Positions 3,926 through 12,683 are shown, counted from the stretch's first letter. The stretch: 14,753 nucleotides of DNA from Methylomonas sp. (GCA_028688235.1 JAQTYP010000023.1:1-14753); one strand, 5' to 3'. Notes: generated by a model from the sequence alone, not told the origin. Numbers and translations are program-made.

Positions 3926-6731
3926 TGCCGACGACGTTTTCTACACAGCGGCCGCACAATTCCGGATGGTCCGGATGTTCGCCGATGTCGTAGCGTTGAT
4001 GCCAGCAGCGCACGCATTTTTTATGTTCGGATACCGAGACTTTTAATTTGACGCCTTCCAATTCGGTTGCCATCGCATCGTCCGGGCAAAATTGCATATC
4101 CGCTACACCGGCATTCGAAGTCAGGAAGATGAAATGCAGTTCGTTGCCCAGCTTGTTCAGTTCGGAACCGTAGGCTTCGTCGCAATACAATTCCACTTCG
4201 GCATTCAACGACGCGCCGATCGCGCCGTCTTTGCGCAAGGCTTCCAATTCCTTGCTGACGACGGTGCGCACGGCCATGACTTTGTCCCAGGTATCGCGAC
4301 TGATCTTCGCGTTTTCGTCGATCGCGAACAGGCCTTCGTACCAGGTTTCCAGGAATACCGACTCGCTGCGCTGACCGGGAATGGCCTGCCAGATTTCGTC
4401 GGCGGTATAACTGGTAATCGGCGCGAGCCAACGCACCATCGCTTCGACGACATGATACATCGCGGTCTGCGCCGAACGGCGGGCCAAGCAATCTTCTTTA
4501 GCGGTGTATTGTCGGTCTTTGATGATGTCCAGATAAAAGCCGCCCAAGTCTATGCTGCAAAAATTCAACACCTTTTGGTAGATAACTTGAAACTGATAAT
4601 CGTGGTAGGCGGATTTGATCTCTTGCTGCAATTGCCAGGCCTTGTCGACGACCCAACGGTCCAAGGCCAATAAGTCGGCCTTGTCCACTGCATGGCGAAC
4701 CGGATCGAAACCGTCCAAGTTCGCCAGCAAGAAACGGGCGGTATTGCGCAGCCTTCGGTAGGCGTCGGACGTGCGCTTCAGGATTTCGTCGGACACCGAC
4801 ATTTCGTAACGGTAATCGGTGCTCGCCACCCACAGACGCAACACGTCGGCCCCTAAGGATTTCATGACCGTTTGCGGCAGCACGACGTTGCCCTTGGATT
4901 TGGACATTTTCTTGCCCTCGGCGTCGACCGTGAAGCCGTGGGTCAAGACTTCCTTGTATGGCGCGACGTCGTTCATCGCCACCGAAGCCAACAACGAAGA
5001 CTGGAACCATCCCCTATGCTGATCCGAGCCTTCTAAGTAAAGGTCGGCGGGAAAACGCAACTGTTCGCGGCGCTCGAGTACCGCGGCATGGGTCACGCCG
5101 GAATCGAACCAGACATCCAACGTATCGCCGACTTTTTCGTAATGCTCGGCGTCCGCGCCTATCAATTCCGCGGCATCCAGTTCGAACCAGGCCTCTATAC
5201 CTTGCTGCTCGATGCGTTTGGCGACTTGCTCGATCAATTCGGCTGTTTTGGGATGCAAATCGCCGGTTTCCTTGTGCGCAAAAAACGCGATAGGCACGCC
5301 CCAGGTGCGTTGGCGGGAGATACACCAATCGGGACGATTGTTGATCATCGCTTCGATGCGGGCTTGCCCCCAATCCGGCACCCAATCGACGCGTTTGACT
5401 TCATTCAACGCGGTTTCACGTAGCGAGTTTTTTTCCATCGCGATGAACCACTGCGGGGTGGCGCGGAAGATGATAGGGGTTTTGTGGCGCCAGCAATGCG
5501 GGTAACTGTGCAGCAAGGCATGATGATGCAGCAATTTGCCGCGTTCGCGCAGCACATCCAATACGCTGTCGTTGGCGCTGAACACATGCTGGCCGGCGAA
5601 TAGTTCGGTATCAGGCAGGAATACGCCGTTGCTGCCAACCGGATTGTCGACCGGCAGGTTGTATTTCATGCCAACGACATAGTCCTCCTGGCCGTGACCG
5701 GGCGCCGTATGGACCGCCCCGGTACCGGCATCGGTCGTGACGTGATCGCCCAAAATGACAGGCACGCGTCTGTCGTAAAAGGGATGTTGCAGCATTTGGC
5801 CTTCCAGCGCGCTGCCCTTGCAGTAGGCGACGATATGGTGTTCGCCTATGCCGTATCTGAGCACCGCGTCTTTCAGCAAGGCTTCGGCCAATACCAGGCG
5901 CTCGGCTTTGCCGTCGATCTCGCATTGCACGACGGCGTATTCCAGCTCGGGGTTCAGCGCCACGGCCTGATTGGCCGGCAGCGTCCAGGGCGTCGTGGTC
6001 CAGATCACCACCGATAACGGGCCTTTGCCTTCATGTTCAGGGGCGTGATGACAGCAGGCCATGAAGGCTTGTTCGTCGACGACTTCGAAACGCACGTCTA
6101 TGGCTGGAGAATGTTTGTCCTCATATTCGACTTCGGCTTCCGCCAACGCCGAACCGCAATCGGTGCACCAGTGCACCGGCTTGAATCCTTTACTTAGATG
6201 GCCTTTGGCGGCGATTTTGCCCAGTGCGCGGACGATGTCAGCCTCGAACGCGAAATCCATCGTCAAATAGGGATTGTCCCAATCGCCCAACACGCCAAGG
6301 CGCACGAATTCTTCTTTTTGAATCTCGACTTGCTTTTTGGCATAGCCTCGACATTCCTTGCGGAATTCGGCGGGACTGACCTTGACCCCGGCCTTGCCGA
6401 CCTTCTTCTCGACCATCAATTCTATCGGCAGGCCGTGGCAGTCCCAACCGGGCACGTAAGGCGCATCGAATCCGGCTAAGGTTTTAGACTTGACGATAAT
6501 GTCTTTCAATACTTTGTTGACCGCATGACCAATATGAATCGCGCCATTGGCATAAGGAGGGCCGTCATGCAATACGAATTTCGGCCTTCCGGAACAAACT
6601 TCGCGGATTTTTTGGTACAGTTGATTTTCGTTCCATTGCTTCAGCATTTCCGGTTCGCGTTGAGCCAGATTCGCCTTCATCGCAAACTCGGTTTTTGGAA
6701 GGTTCAGTGTCGTTTTATAATCCGTGGTCAT
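3900..6731 (-). CDS. ileS: Isoleucyl-tRNA synthetase
   Basis: IleS charges tRNA-Ile with isoleucine in the cytoplasm and edits mischarged valine. At 943 residues it has normal bacterial length. The class I signatures are present: HIGH at 66-69 and KMSKS at 608-612. The CP1 editing domain (about 190-400) includes WTTTPWTLPAN and TDAGTGAVHTAPGHGQEDY. The anticodon-binding helical domain follows. The C-terminal zinc finger has Cys906, Cys909, Cys926 and Cys929, the arrangement of the E. coli-type enzyme. The start ATG at 6731 gives the usual MTTDYKTTLNLP opening, although no strong ribosome site precedes it. lspA overlaps downstream. The ribF gene that often precedes ileS is absent here; the upstream neighbour is divergent. 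Confidence 0.98.
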   Translation of the reverse strand: MTTDYKTTLNLPKTEFAMKANLAQREPEMLKQWNENQLYQKIREVCSGRPKFVLHDGPPYANGAIHIGHAVNKVLKDIIVKSKTLAGFDAPYVPGWDCHGLPIELMVEKKVGKAGVKVSPAEFRKECRGYAKKQVEIQKEEFVRLGVLGDWDNPYLTMDFAFEADIVRALGKIAAKGHLSKGFKPVHWCTDCGSALAEAEVEYEDKHSPAIDVRFEVVDEQAFMACCHHAPEHEGKGPLSVVIWTTTPWTLPANQAVALNPELEYAVVQCEIDGKAERLVLAEALLKDAVLRYGIGEHHIVAYCKGSALEGQMLQHPFYDRRVPVILGDHVTTDAGTGAVHTAPGHGQEDYVVGMKYNLPVDNPVGSNGVFLPDTELFAGQHVFSANDSVLDVLRERGKLLHHHALLHSYPHCWRHKTPIIFRATPQWFIAMEKNSLRETALNEVKRVDWVPDWGQARIEAMINNRPDWCISRQRTWGVPIAFFAHKETGDLHPKTAELIEQVAKRIEQQGIEAWFELDAAELIGADAEHYEKVGDTLDVWFDSGVTHAAVLERREQLRFPADLYLEGSDQHRGWFQSSLLASVAMNDVAPYKEVLTHGFTVDAEGKKMSKSKGNVVLPQTVMKSLGADVLRLWVASTDYRYEMSVSDEILKRTSDAYRRLRNTARFLLANLDGFDPVRHAVDKADLLALDRWVVDKAWQLQQEIKSAYHDYQFQVIYQKVLNFCSIDLGGFYLDIIKDRQYTAKEDCLARRSAQTAMYHVVEAMVRWLAPITSYTADEIWQAIPGQRSESVFLETWYEGLFAIDENAKISRDTWDKVMAVRTVVSKELEALRKDGAIGASLNAEVELYCDEAYGSELNKLGNELHFIFLTSNAGVADMQFCPDDAMATELEGVKLKVSVSEHKKCVRCWHQRYDIGEHPDHPELCGRCVENVVGNGEIRRYA

Positions 6732-6838
6732 GATGGTACTGTAAGCGCTGAGTGCAATCGTAAGTTAGAGCCATGTCGACTAGCCGTCGAGCAACCATTT
6801 CCTTGGCGCTTATCTTGAGGTAGTCGTACGGTTCGAAA

Positions 6839-6852
6839 TTTTTAGCTAAAAA
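6839..6852. promoter_or_regulatory. 14-bp perfect palindrome in the ileS/DUF4124 divergent region
   Basis: TTTTTAGCTAAAAA is fully self-complementary and lies about 110 bases before ileS and 140 bases before the divergent gene. It could be an operator, but AT-rich palindromes of this size can arise by chance. Confidence 0.2.
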
Positions 6853-6938
6853 CCCGGATTCTATCACCAACCACCACGGCCTAGAAAAATTAAAGCTTAT
6901 GTTGCGCCGACAATTACTTTATCGATCTAAATATTCGC

Positions 6939-6944
6939 TACAAT
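6939..6944 (+). promoter_or_regulatory. Possible -10 box for the DUF4124-SDR unit
   Basis: TACAAT lies 48 bases before the ATG at 6993. The best upstream -35 candidate (TTACTT, 6914-6919) has a long 19-base spacer, so the promoter call is weak. Confidence 0.35.
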
Positions 6945-6992
6945 CGCCCCTATACAGACAGTTTTAATCTTTCATCGCAAGGGAGTAACGGG

Positions 6993-7586
6993 ATGACTAT
7001 CAAAACCCCCATCTTACTAATCGCCTTACTCTTTCCCATCAATGGCTGGGCAGGCGTTTATAAATGCACCGACGCCGACGGGCAGACGCATTACCAGTCT
7101 TCGCCTTGCACTGAGCAAGACAAAGCCGTGCAAATCAACATCAAAACCGGCAGCAAGGTCGATCTGAATGCCGAAGAAAGCCAAAAACTGCAACAACAGG
7201 AAGAAAGAAAGCAACAGGAAACCCTGCATCAGGCCGAGGAACAAGCCAAATCGGAGGCGATTGCCCAACGTAAACAAATGACCAAAGCCGAAAGTGAACT
7301 GACTCAGACCTTGATCAAACAAAATCCGACCCAGTTTTCCGCCTATGCGGTTCCGCCTTACGACCCCGATAATCTTCCAAAAGATGTCAAACCCTTCGAA
7401 GAGCGCCTGCCGGATATTGAAAAATTTCGCCGCCTCGCCGCCCAAAAAGCCCTGGCAACCGGTAAATGTCAGCGGGTCGAAGCCGACGAACTCAACGCCA
7501 AAAGCACTAAAACCCAGCTAGTGTTTCTGATTAATTGCAGTTCAGGCGCCACTTATTACTATAACGAATCCGAACTGACAGAATGA
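6993..7586 (+). CDS. Exported DUF4124-domain protein
   Basis: This 197-residue protein has an N-terminal signal peptide (about 1-20, hydrophobic ILLIALLF core, cut after GWA). A DUF4124 domain follows at about 21-60, with the hallmark GVYKCTDADGQTHYQSSPC and two cysteines (25 and 39) that probably form a disulfide. Residues 60-110 are a Gln/Glu/Lys-rich helix likely to be coiled coil. The C-terminal part (AQKALATGKCQRVEADELNAK and LVFLINCSSGATYYYNESEL) holds two more cysteines and a small beta domain. DUF4124 proteins are periplasmic and of unknown function. GGGAG at 6981-6985, 7 bases from the ATG, is a strong ribosome site. The stop overlaps the next start by 4 bases (ATGA), so the two genes are translationally coupled. 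Confidence 0.85.
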   Translation: MTIKTPILLIALLFPINGWAGVYKCTDADGQTHYQSSPCTEQDKAVQINIKTGSKVDLNAEESQKLQQQEERKQQETLHQAEEQAKSEAIAQRKQMTKAESELTQTLIKQNPTQFSAYAVPPYDPDNLPKDVKPFEERLPDIEKFRRLAAQKALATGKCQRVEADELNAKSTKTQLVFLINCSSGATYYYNESELTE

Positions 7587-8419
7587 TAGGCGATCCGAAA
7601 ACCGTCTTTATCACCGGTTGTTCATCCGGCATCGGTTATGCGACGGCCGAAGTGCTGAAAATGCGCGGACATAGGGTCATTTGTTCGGCAAGAAAATCCG
7701 CCGACGTCGATCGCCTGACGACTCAAGACTACGAATGCCTGCAACTGGATCTGGCCGATTCCGACAGCATAAGACTGGCTGTGCAACAATTGCTGGCGAT
7801 GACCGACGGCAAGATCGATGCCTTGTTCAATAACGGCGCTTTCGGTCAACCCGGCGCCGTGGAGGATTTGAGTCGCGCCGCCTTGAGAAATCAGTTCGAA
7901 ACCAATTTTTTCGGCACCCACGAATTGACCAATCTGCTGATCCCCTGGATGCGCAAGCAAGGCCATGGCCGCATCATATACAACAGTTCGGTATTGGGCT
8001 TTGTGGCGATGAAGTTTCGCGGCGCTTATAACGCCAGCAAATTTGCACTGGAAGGTTTGGCCGATACCTTGAGACTGGAACTGCGCGGTTCCGGCATCGC
8101 CGTCGTATTGATCGAGCCCGGCCCTATCGAAAGCCGCTTCCGCCAAAACGCTTTCGAAATGTATCAAAAACACATTCATCCCGAGCTCAGCCCGCATAAA
8201 GCCACCTACCAAGCCATGGAAGCGCGCTTGCAAAAAGTAGGCCCCGCCGCCCCGTTTACGTTGCCGGCCACCGCCGTCGCCGAAAAAGTGATCCACGCGC
8301 TAGAATCGCGACACCCCAAATCCCGATATCGGGTGACCTTTCCGACCCATCTTTTTGCCTGGCTGAAGCGCATGCTGCCTTCGGCGTGGATGGATAAGAT
8401 TTTAACCAGCGTCGAGTAA
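7583..8419 (+). CDS. Short-chain dehydrogenase/reductase (SDR family)
   Basis: This 278-residue classical SDR is a cytoplasmic NAD(P)-dependent oxidoreductase. The nucleotide-binding TGCSSGIG is at 11-18, and CSARK near 34-38 may favour NADP. NNGAFG at 83-88 stands for the usual NNAG. The catalytic tetrad is complete: Asn108, Ser136, Tyr149 and Lys153 (YNASK), followed by the EPGPIES turn. The C-terminus (about 225-278) is longer than in minimal SDRs and has a basic, hydrophobic FPTHLFAWLKRMLPSAWMDKIL stretch that may contact the membrane. The substrate is unknown. The start ATG at 7583 overlaps the DUF4124 stop, giving a coupled two-gene unit. The pairing of an exported protein with a cytosolic reductase does not suggest a shared pathway by itself. 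Confidence 0.92.
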   Translation: MIGDPKTVFITGCSSGIGYATAEVLKMRGHRVICSARKSADVDRLTTQDYECLQLDLADSDSIRLAVQQLLAMTDGKIDALFNNGAFGQPGAVEDLSRAALRNQFETNFFGTHELTNLLIPWMRKQGHGRIIYNSSVLGFVAMKFRGAYNASKFALEGLADTLRLELRGSGIAVVLIEPGPIESRFRQNAFEMYQKHIHPELSPHKATYQAMEARLQKVGPAAPFTLPATAVAEKVIHALESRHPKSRYRVTFPTHLFAWLKRMLPSAWMDKILTSVE

Positions 8420-8492
8420 AGTCGTAGGCGAGGCCTTAGCGCTCAATTAGTCATCATCCGGTAATAAACATGCTATGAAACCGCACGATCTA

Positions 8493-8501
8493 TGCTATTA
8501 T
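8493..8501 (+). promoter_or_regulatory. Possible extended -10 promoter for the small exported protein gene
   Basis: TGCTATTAT combines a TGn extension with a TATTAT box (8496-8501), 77 bases before the ATG. The -35 region is poor, which extended -10 promoters tolerate. Confidence 0.35.
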
Positions 8502-8577
8502 CGCCGCCAGCATGTAGCCTATTGGAGTAGCTAAAGCTATATGTAAATCGATAAAAACAACTGTGAGGTTCCAATAC

Positions 8578-8964
8578 ATGAAAATTTTAAAAAGTGCTGC
8601 TATCGCTTTCTCTTTGACCGTTGCCATGGGCTCTTTCTCGACTGCTGCAGTTGCCGAGTCCGATCCAGGCCGGGTTTCCCATGCTCCTGCTGATGTAATC
8701 AAAGAAGTCGATAGCCGCATCGATGCCGCCATTGCCGCCATCAACAACGGCGCCCAAGGTGAAGAAGTTGCAGCTTTGAGCAAAAAAGCCCGTGACTTTA
8801 CCAAAGAATTGAATGCCAACGACAAAGTGGCAAGAGAAACTGCCAAGGTTAGAGATCACCTGAAAAGAGCAGAAACATCTGCCAAAGCCGGCAACATGGA
8901 AGAAACCAAAGGCCATTTCCAAAAAGCCAAAGAAACCAACTTAAATCTGAATAGCTTGCTGTAA
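8578..8964 (+). CDS. Small exported helical protein, possibly SmbP-like
   Basis: The 128-residue precursor has a clear signal peptide (about 1-26, KILKSAAIAFSLTVAMG core, cut after AAVA). The mature part is almost entirely helical and rich in Ala, Lys and Glu. It has a loose repeated pattern (DVIKEVDSRIDAAIAAINNG, VRDHLKRAETSAKAGNMEE, GHFQKAKETN) suggesting a four-helix bundle. The layout recalls the periplasmic small metal-binding protein SmbP of Nitrosomonas, but only three histidines are present in the mature part, so metal binding is not supported. I chose the ATG at 8578 because GAGG at 8565-8568 lies 9 bases upstream. A strong terminator follows directly, so the gene is monocistronic; that and its compactness suggest abundant expression. 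Confidence 0.85.
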   Translation: MKILKSAAIAFSLTVAMGSFSTAAVAESDPGRVSHAPADVIKEVDSRIDAAIAAINNGAQGEEVAALSKKARDFTKELNANDKVARETAKVRDHLKRAETSAKAGNMEETKGHFQKAKETNLNLNSLL

Positions 8965-8973
8965 GCTTTAGGG

Positions 8974-9003
8974 CGGGGCGCCGATCAGCGCCCCGTTTTT
9001 ATT
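8974..9003 (+). terminator. Strong intrinsic terminator after the small exported protein gene
   Basis: CGGGGCGC (8974-8981) pairs perfectly with GCGCCCCG (8988-8995) around a 6-base loop, followed by TTTTTATT. It starts 9 bases after the upstream stop. The opposite strand lacks a T tract, so it acts on plus-strand transcription. Confidence 0.92.
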
Positions 9004-9009
9004 GCCTCA

Positions 9010-9834
9010 TCACAGGAAAAACGCCGCATCATCCAGCTGTTTTTCCAGCCAAATTAAAAACGCCTTACCACTCTTGAGCCGGCTGCTTTGCCAGATCAAA
9101 GGCGCGTCGCCCTTTAAAACTCGCCAACGCTGCAACAAGGCCTTCAATTTCAAGCAGCCCGATACGGTAAAACGAAATTCTTTTACCAATTGCCCATAAA
9201 GCTCCGAATCTTGCGACCTTGACTGCTGGCTTTGCGCCAATAGGGCTTGGAGCAAATCGCCGAAGAGGCCCAATTGCGCGGCAATCCACTGAGCGACTTG
9301 CGCTTCGCTAATAGCCGTTATCGGCGAACCACTATTGTCGGAAATGATTTTAACGACATGAATCAGCTCGCTGGAACTGAATTTGACCGCCATTTCGTAA
9401 AAACCGCTGGCCTCCATATCGAATACGCCGTCGTCCGAGTAATCGACATTGGGCTTGCTTACGGTCGAAACGGTCTGCGTCGGGATAGTGACGGTAAATG
9501 GGAACTGAGGATAGAAAGCGCGCCTGGTTTCGGAATCGATGATCTTATACCCCAAAACCAGGCCTCCCAACGGGAAATGGCGATGACCCGCAATTCCCAA
9601 ATTCAGCATCACAGGCATGACCGGGTTGGCAAATAAAGCCATGACATAACCAACCGCGCCCGCCATGTTAATCTTGCCGATACCGGTGACGACAACGACG
9701 CGTTGCGAATCGGCATATATAGCAAAGGGATGACGTCCATCGGACAGTTTTTTCAGTTGCCATGCGTCGATCAACGCCCTGGCTTCGCAGGCCAGGGCGC
9801 AAAAGATAAAAACGGTTGGCGTCGAATCGGGCAT
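9010..9834 (-). CDS. Purine/nucleoside phosphorylase-superfamily protein (nucleosidase-like)
   Basis: From the ATG at 9834 this is 274 residues. The first 180 show the PNP/UDP phosphorylase type 1 fold shared with MTA/SAH nucleosidases: VFIFCALACEARAL strand and helix, TGIGKIN at about 50-56, NLGIAG at 78-83, DMEASGFYE at 139-147 (the Glu that binds the ribose) and KIISDN at 162-167 (catalytic Asp position). It may cleave a purine nucleoside such as methylthioadenosine, but the substrate is not determined. About 90 extra C-terminal residues, basic and helical, are not part of the core fold. The frame is open upstream to an ATG at 9963, but that start lies inside a REPIN-like palindrome and the extra 43 residues are not family-like, so I prefer 9834, although it lacks a clear ribosome site. 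Confidence 0.8.
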   Translation of the reverse strand: MPDSTPTVFIFCALACEARALIDAWQLKKLSDGRHPFAIYADSQRVVVVTGIGKINMAGAVGYVMALFANPVMPVMLNLGIAGHRHFPLGGLVLGYKIIDSETRRAFYPQFPFTVTIPTQTVSTVSKPNVDYSDDGVFDMEASGFYEMAVKFSSSELIHVVKIISDNSGSPITAISEAQVAQWIAAQLGLFGDLLQALLAQSQQSRSQDSELYGQLVKEFRFTVSGCLKLKALLQRWRVLKGDAPLIWQSSRLKSGKAFLIWLEKQLDDAAFFL

Positions 9835-9941
9835 GTTGACTGGCTTTCGATAGGGTAAGTCGCGATGGGTGCAATAGGCCAAACGGCGCGGATGCTTAAA
9901 TCCAATTACGCTAAGGAATACGAAAAACCAGTTCGACAACA

Positions 9942-9986
9942 GTAGGTGCGGATTCATTCGCACAGCGCGGATAAATCCGCACCTAC
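9942..9986. repeat. REPIN-like double-hairpin repeat
   Basis: The 13-bp outer arms GTAGGTGCGGATT (9942-9954) and AATCCGCACCTAC (9974-9986) are perfect inverted copies. Each half also folds alone: GTGCGGAT/ATTCGCAC (9946-9963) and GCGGAT/ATCCGC (9967-9980). Two REP-like hairpins facing each other is the REPIN layout. It lies between two minus-strand genes. Confidence 0.75.
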
Positions 9987-10046
9987 GCCTATCACTTGAC
10001 CAGGTTATTCATCATTGCCTTAGCATCAATCGCAATGCCAAGCGGG

Positions 10047-12683
10047 TTATTTACCCGTGTCTACGCTGATGCCGGAAGCGGGGCTAGCGGCATCCTTGAT
10101 GAACAGAGCCTTCAGCCGGTTGAACGCCGTAGCCAAGGTTTTATCCATGACCACCTGATTGCCTATCGAGACGATTACGCGCGCCAGCTCCGGCATCTTG
10201 GTCTTGGTCGCCAGCATGTAGATAGGCTGCACGTAAAGTATCGAATTCCCCATCGGCAAAATCACCATCCGGCCTTTTTTGACTTCCGAGCCCAACTGAT
10301 TCCACAAGGTAAATTGCGCGGCAATGTCCGGGTTTTGGTCGATCAAGGCGTTGACCTGGGAAGGCCCGTTGACCTGCACGTCCTTGGGGAATTTGAAAAT
10401 GGTAATCCCCGGCTTGTAACTATAAGGATCGCACAGCTTATGATCGATGGTGCCGGCTATGCCCACCATGCTCAAATTATTGCTGTTGAACGGCGTCATC
10501 GGATTAATCATCGCAAACTCTTCCAGACCGTTGCAGCGCTCGAAATTCATCGTGATAAAATACGGCAACACCGGTTCGCCACCCACCATGGCGTACTGCC
10601 AGGTTTCGGCCTGCTCATAGAAAGATTCAGGGGTGTTCTGGTGATATTTGGCGAAGATTTTCATCTGCATGTAATACAAATCCCGCGGATAACGCAAATG
10701 AGCCTTCAGATTGGCCGGCATGTCGCTCAGATGCTTGAAAACACCGGGATAAGCCCGGCTGTATGCCGCTATGATGGGATCGGGATCGCAAATGTAATAA
10801 TCCACATTGCCGGTATAGGCGTCGACGACGACTTTGACCGAGTTGCGGATGTAGTTGAATTTCTGTGCGCCGTCGAGGAAATCGTCGGCGGCGGGCTTGG
10901 CGACCGGATACAGATTGGACAAGGTATAGGCATCCTGGACCCAGAAAAATCTATCCTTGTCGATGACCAGATAAGGGTCTTTGTCCAGATGCAGAAAAGG
11001 CGTCAGCGTCGCTATCCGCTCCACGATATTACGGCGTATCAGCAATTTACTGTCGGTCGAAATGTTGGGTGAGAAGAATATCTTTTCGTCTTTGAAGTAA
11101 AAGGCGAACAACAGCTTTCTGAAATACGAAGGGATGGGCACGCCGGATTTGCCGAAATAATCCCTGGCCATTTCAGGATCCGAGCCGCTGATGTTTTGAG
11201 TCACCAGTTTATTCGGCACAATCGCATATTGGTATTTTTCCAGACCGTAATACATATCCGGAAACTTGACCGAGAATCCCGCGTTGGAACTCAAGTTCAA
11301 ATCGCGCAAATACCAGACGATGGGAATGTCGGCATCCTGGGCAGCCGGCGACACGACGGCGCCAAAGCCGTGGGTATAGCGCAAATGGGTGTTTTCCCAG
11401 TTTTGCGCTTCGGGACTCAAATTGGCGACATTGGCCTCCCGGGCCGCCAGATTGACTTGCTGATAATGGCCGCGGATGAAATAGCGGTCTTCGTCCACCG
11501 TCGGAAAGGTATAATAAGGCCGTATGGTTTGCAGCTGCTTATAACTATCGATCAAATATTCCCTGTCCCAGACCGGGATATTTTCGAAATTTTTCTGTGT
11601 CGCCCATTGCTCGATGTCTTTAGTCGCATCGACATTGATAGGCAGATCGACGGTATCGATGTTATTCAGGTCGTAAGCCGCCATGGTCGCATCGATGTTG
11701 TATTGTATGAACGGACCTTCGGTACGGGTGGGATTGGGCTTGACGATAAACTTTTCGATCACGCCGGGCAGAAAAGTCGAGTTCTTCAAGCCTAATAGCG
11801 CCATAAAGCTCAGTACGGCAATGACGATAGAGGTCTTGCTGCGGTGCTGCTCGGAAAACACATAAAAGACGACCAAACCGGCAATGGTCAAAAAAGCCAG
11901 CGCCGACATCCAGATCAGCGGCAGCCTATATCGCAAGTCGACAAATCCGGGGCCGAAAAAAACCGGTTCGCGGCCGCTAGAATACAGCAGCGAAAAACGG
12001 TCCAGCATAAAGCCCCAGGCCACGAAAAACACCACGAAAACGAACAATACGGTTAAATGAATTTTCGCCCCAAACGGAAATTCCCTACCTTGATTGGGAA
12101 TGAAGGTATGCTCCAGCCAATACAAGATGTAGGTCGCGATGAAACCGATCAAGGCCGTAGCCAACAGTTCCTTCTGGATCAGCATGTAAATCGGATACGA
12201 AAACAGATAAAAGCTGATGTCGTTGTCGTAAACAGGATCCTTGATACCCGATGCGCTACCGAAGAAAAACAGCAAGGCGTCTTCCCACTGCAGATAAAAT
12301 GGGATTGCGACCACTATCCCCAGCAGAAACGAAACCGGCGTGTAAACTTTGGCCGATCCATAAAAAAACACGTCGGCGAAACGCTGAAAACGGCGCCTTT
12401 TTTTATCGTCCAGCCAGACTTCGTCCGGCGGGTTCAATCCAAGATAACGAGAGGCAATCCAGAAATGAAATTGGAATATCGAAAAGAAAAACAGCGTGAC
12501 TGCGCCGGAAAAAATGAAGCGATATAACAACCTCAGCCAGAAATAAGCTTCGAATTCCAGAGATCTAAACCACCACAAATCTACGAAAAAATCGAGAAAC
12601 ACGAAGTAAAACGCAACATACACGACAATCGCGCCAGCAATCGTGGCGCCTGCCAACGCAGGTAACAGTTTCCGGTTACGCAT
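10047..12683 (-). CDS. UPF0182 family (COG1615) large membrane protein
   Basis: This 878-residue protein has the length and plan of UPF0182 proteins, whose function is unknown. The first 305 residues carry about seven membrane segments (near 11-33, 52-76, 113-131, 157-190, 207-226, 254-276, 283-302), with WWFRSLEFEAYFW after the first. The remaining 570 residues form a large soluble domain, probably periplasmic, including the conserved PNPTRTEGPFIQYNID near 316-331, a YTHGFGAVVSP motif and IPSYFRKLLFAFYFKDEKI. The start ATG at 12683 has AGAGGA a few bases upstream. It is separated from the divergent multicopper oxidase gene by about 240 bases and from the downstream nucleosidase gene by the REPIN-like repeat, so it may be transcribed alone. 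Confidence 0.92.
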   Translation of the reverse strand: MRNRKLLPALAGATIAGAIVVYVAFYFVFLDFFVDLWWFRSLEFEAYFWLRLLYRFIFSGAVTLFFFSIFQFHFWIASRYLGLNPPDEVWLDDKKRRRFQRFADVFFYGSAKVYTPVSFLLGIVVAIPFYLQWEDALLFFFGSASGIKDPVYDNDISFYLFSYPIYMLIQKELLATALIGFIATYILYWLEHTFIPNQGREFPFGAKIHLTVLFVFVVFFVAWGFMLDRFSLLYSSGREPVFFGPGFVDLRYRLPLIWMSALAFLTIAGLVVFYVFSEQHRSKTSIVIAVLSFMALLGLKNSTFLPGVIEKFIVKPNPTRTEGPFIQYNIDATMAAYDLNNIDTVDLPINVDATKDIEQWATQKNFENIPVWDREYLIDSYKQLQTIRPYYTFPTVDEDRYFIRGHYQQVNLAAREANVANLSPEAQNWENTHLRYTHGFGAVVSPAAQDADIPIVWYLRDLNLSSNAGFSVKFPDMYYGLEKYQYAIVPNKLVTQNISGSDPEMARDYFGKSGVPIPSYFRKLLFAFYFKDEKIFFSPNISTDSKLLIRRNIVERIATLTPFLHLDKDPYLVIDKDRFFWVQDAYTLSNLYPVAKPAADDFLDGAQKFNYIRNSVKVVVDAYTGNVDYYICDPDPIIAAYSRAYPGVFKHLSDMPANLKAHLRYPRDLYYMQMKIFAKYHQNTPESFYEQAETWQYAMVGGEPVLPYFITMNFERCNGLEEFAMINPMTPFNSNNLSMVGIAGTIDHKLCDPYSYKPGITIFKFPKDVQVNGPSQVNALIDQNPDIAAQFTLWNQLGSEVKKGRMVILPMGNSILYVQPIYMLATKTKMPELARVIVSIGNQVVMDKTLATAFNRLKALFIKDAASPASGISVDTGK

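Noticed and set aside
6715..6867. Minus-strand 50-codon ORF from GTG overlapping the ileS start, with fairly protein-like composition
   Set aside because: No ribosome binding site, no family resemblance, and it runs into the ileS start region; most likely chance.
8578..8964. Confident call of metal-binding SmbP
   Set aside because: The mature protein has only three histidines and no regular His heptads, so only a loose resemblance is stated.
9996..11072. Long plus-strand ORF (358 codons) opposite the UPF0182 gene
   Set aside because: Antisense shadow of a confidently identified gene; its His/Arg/Gln-rich composition is typical of reverse-frame translation.
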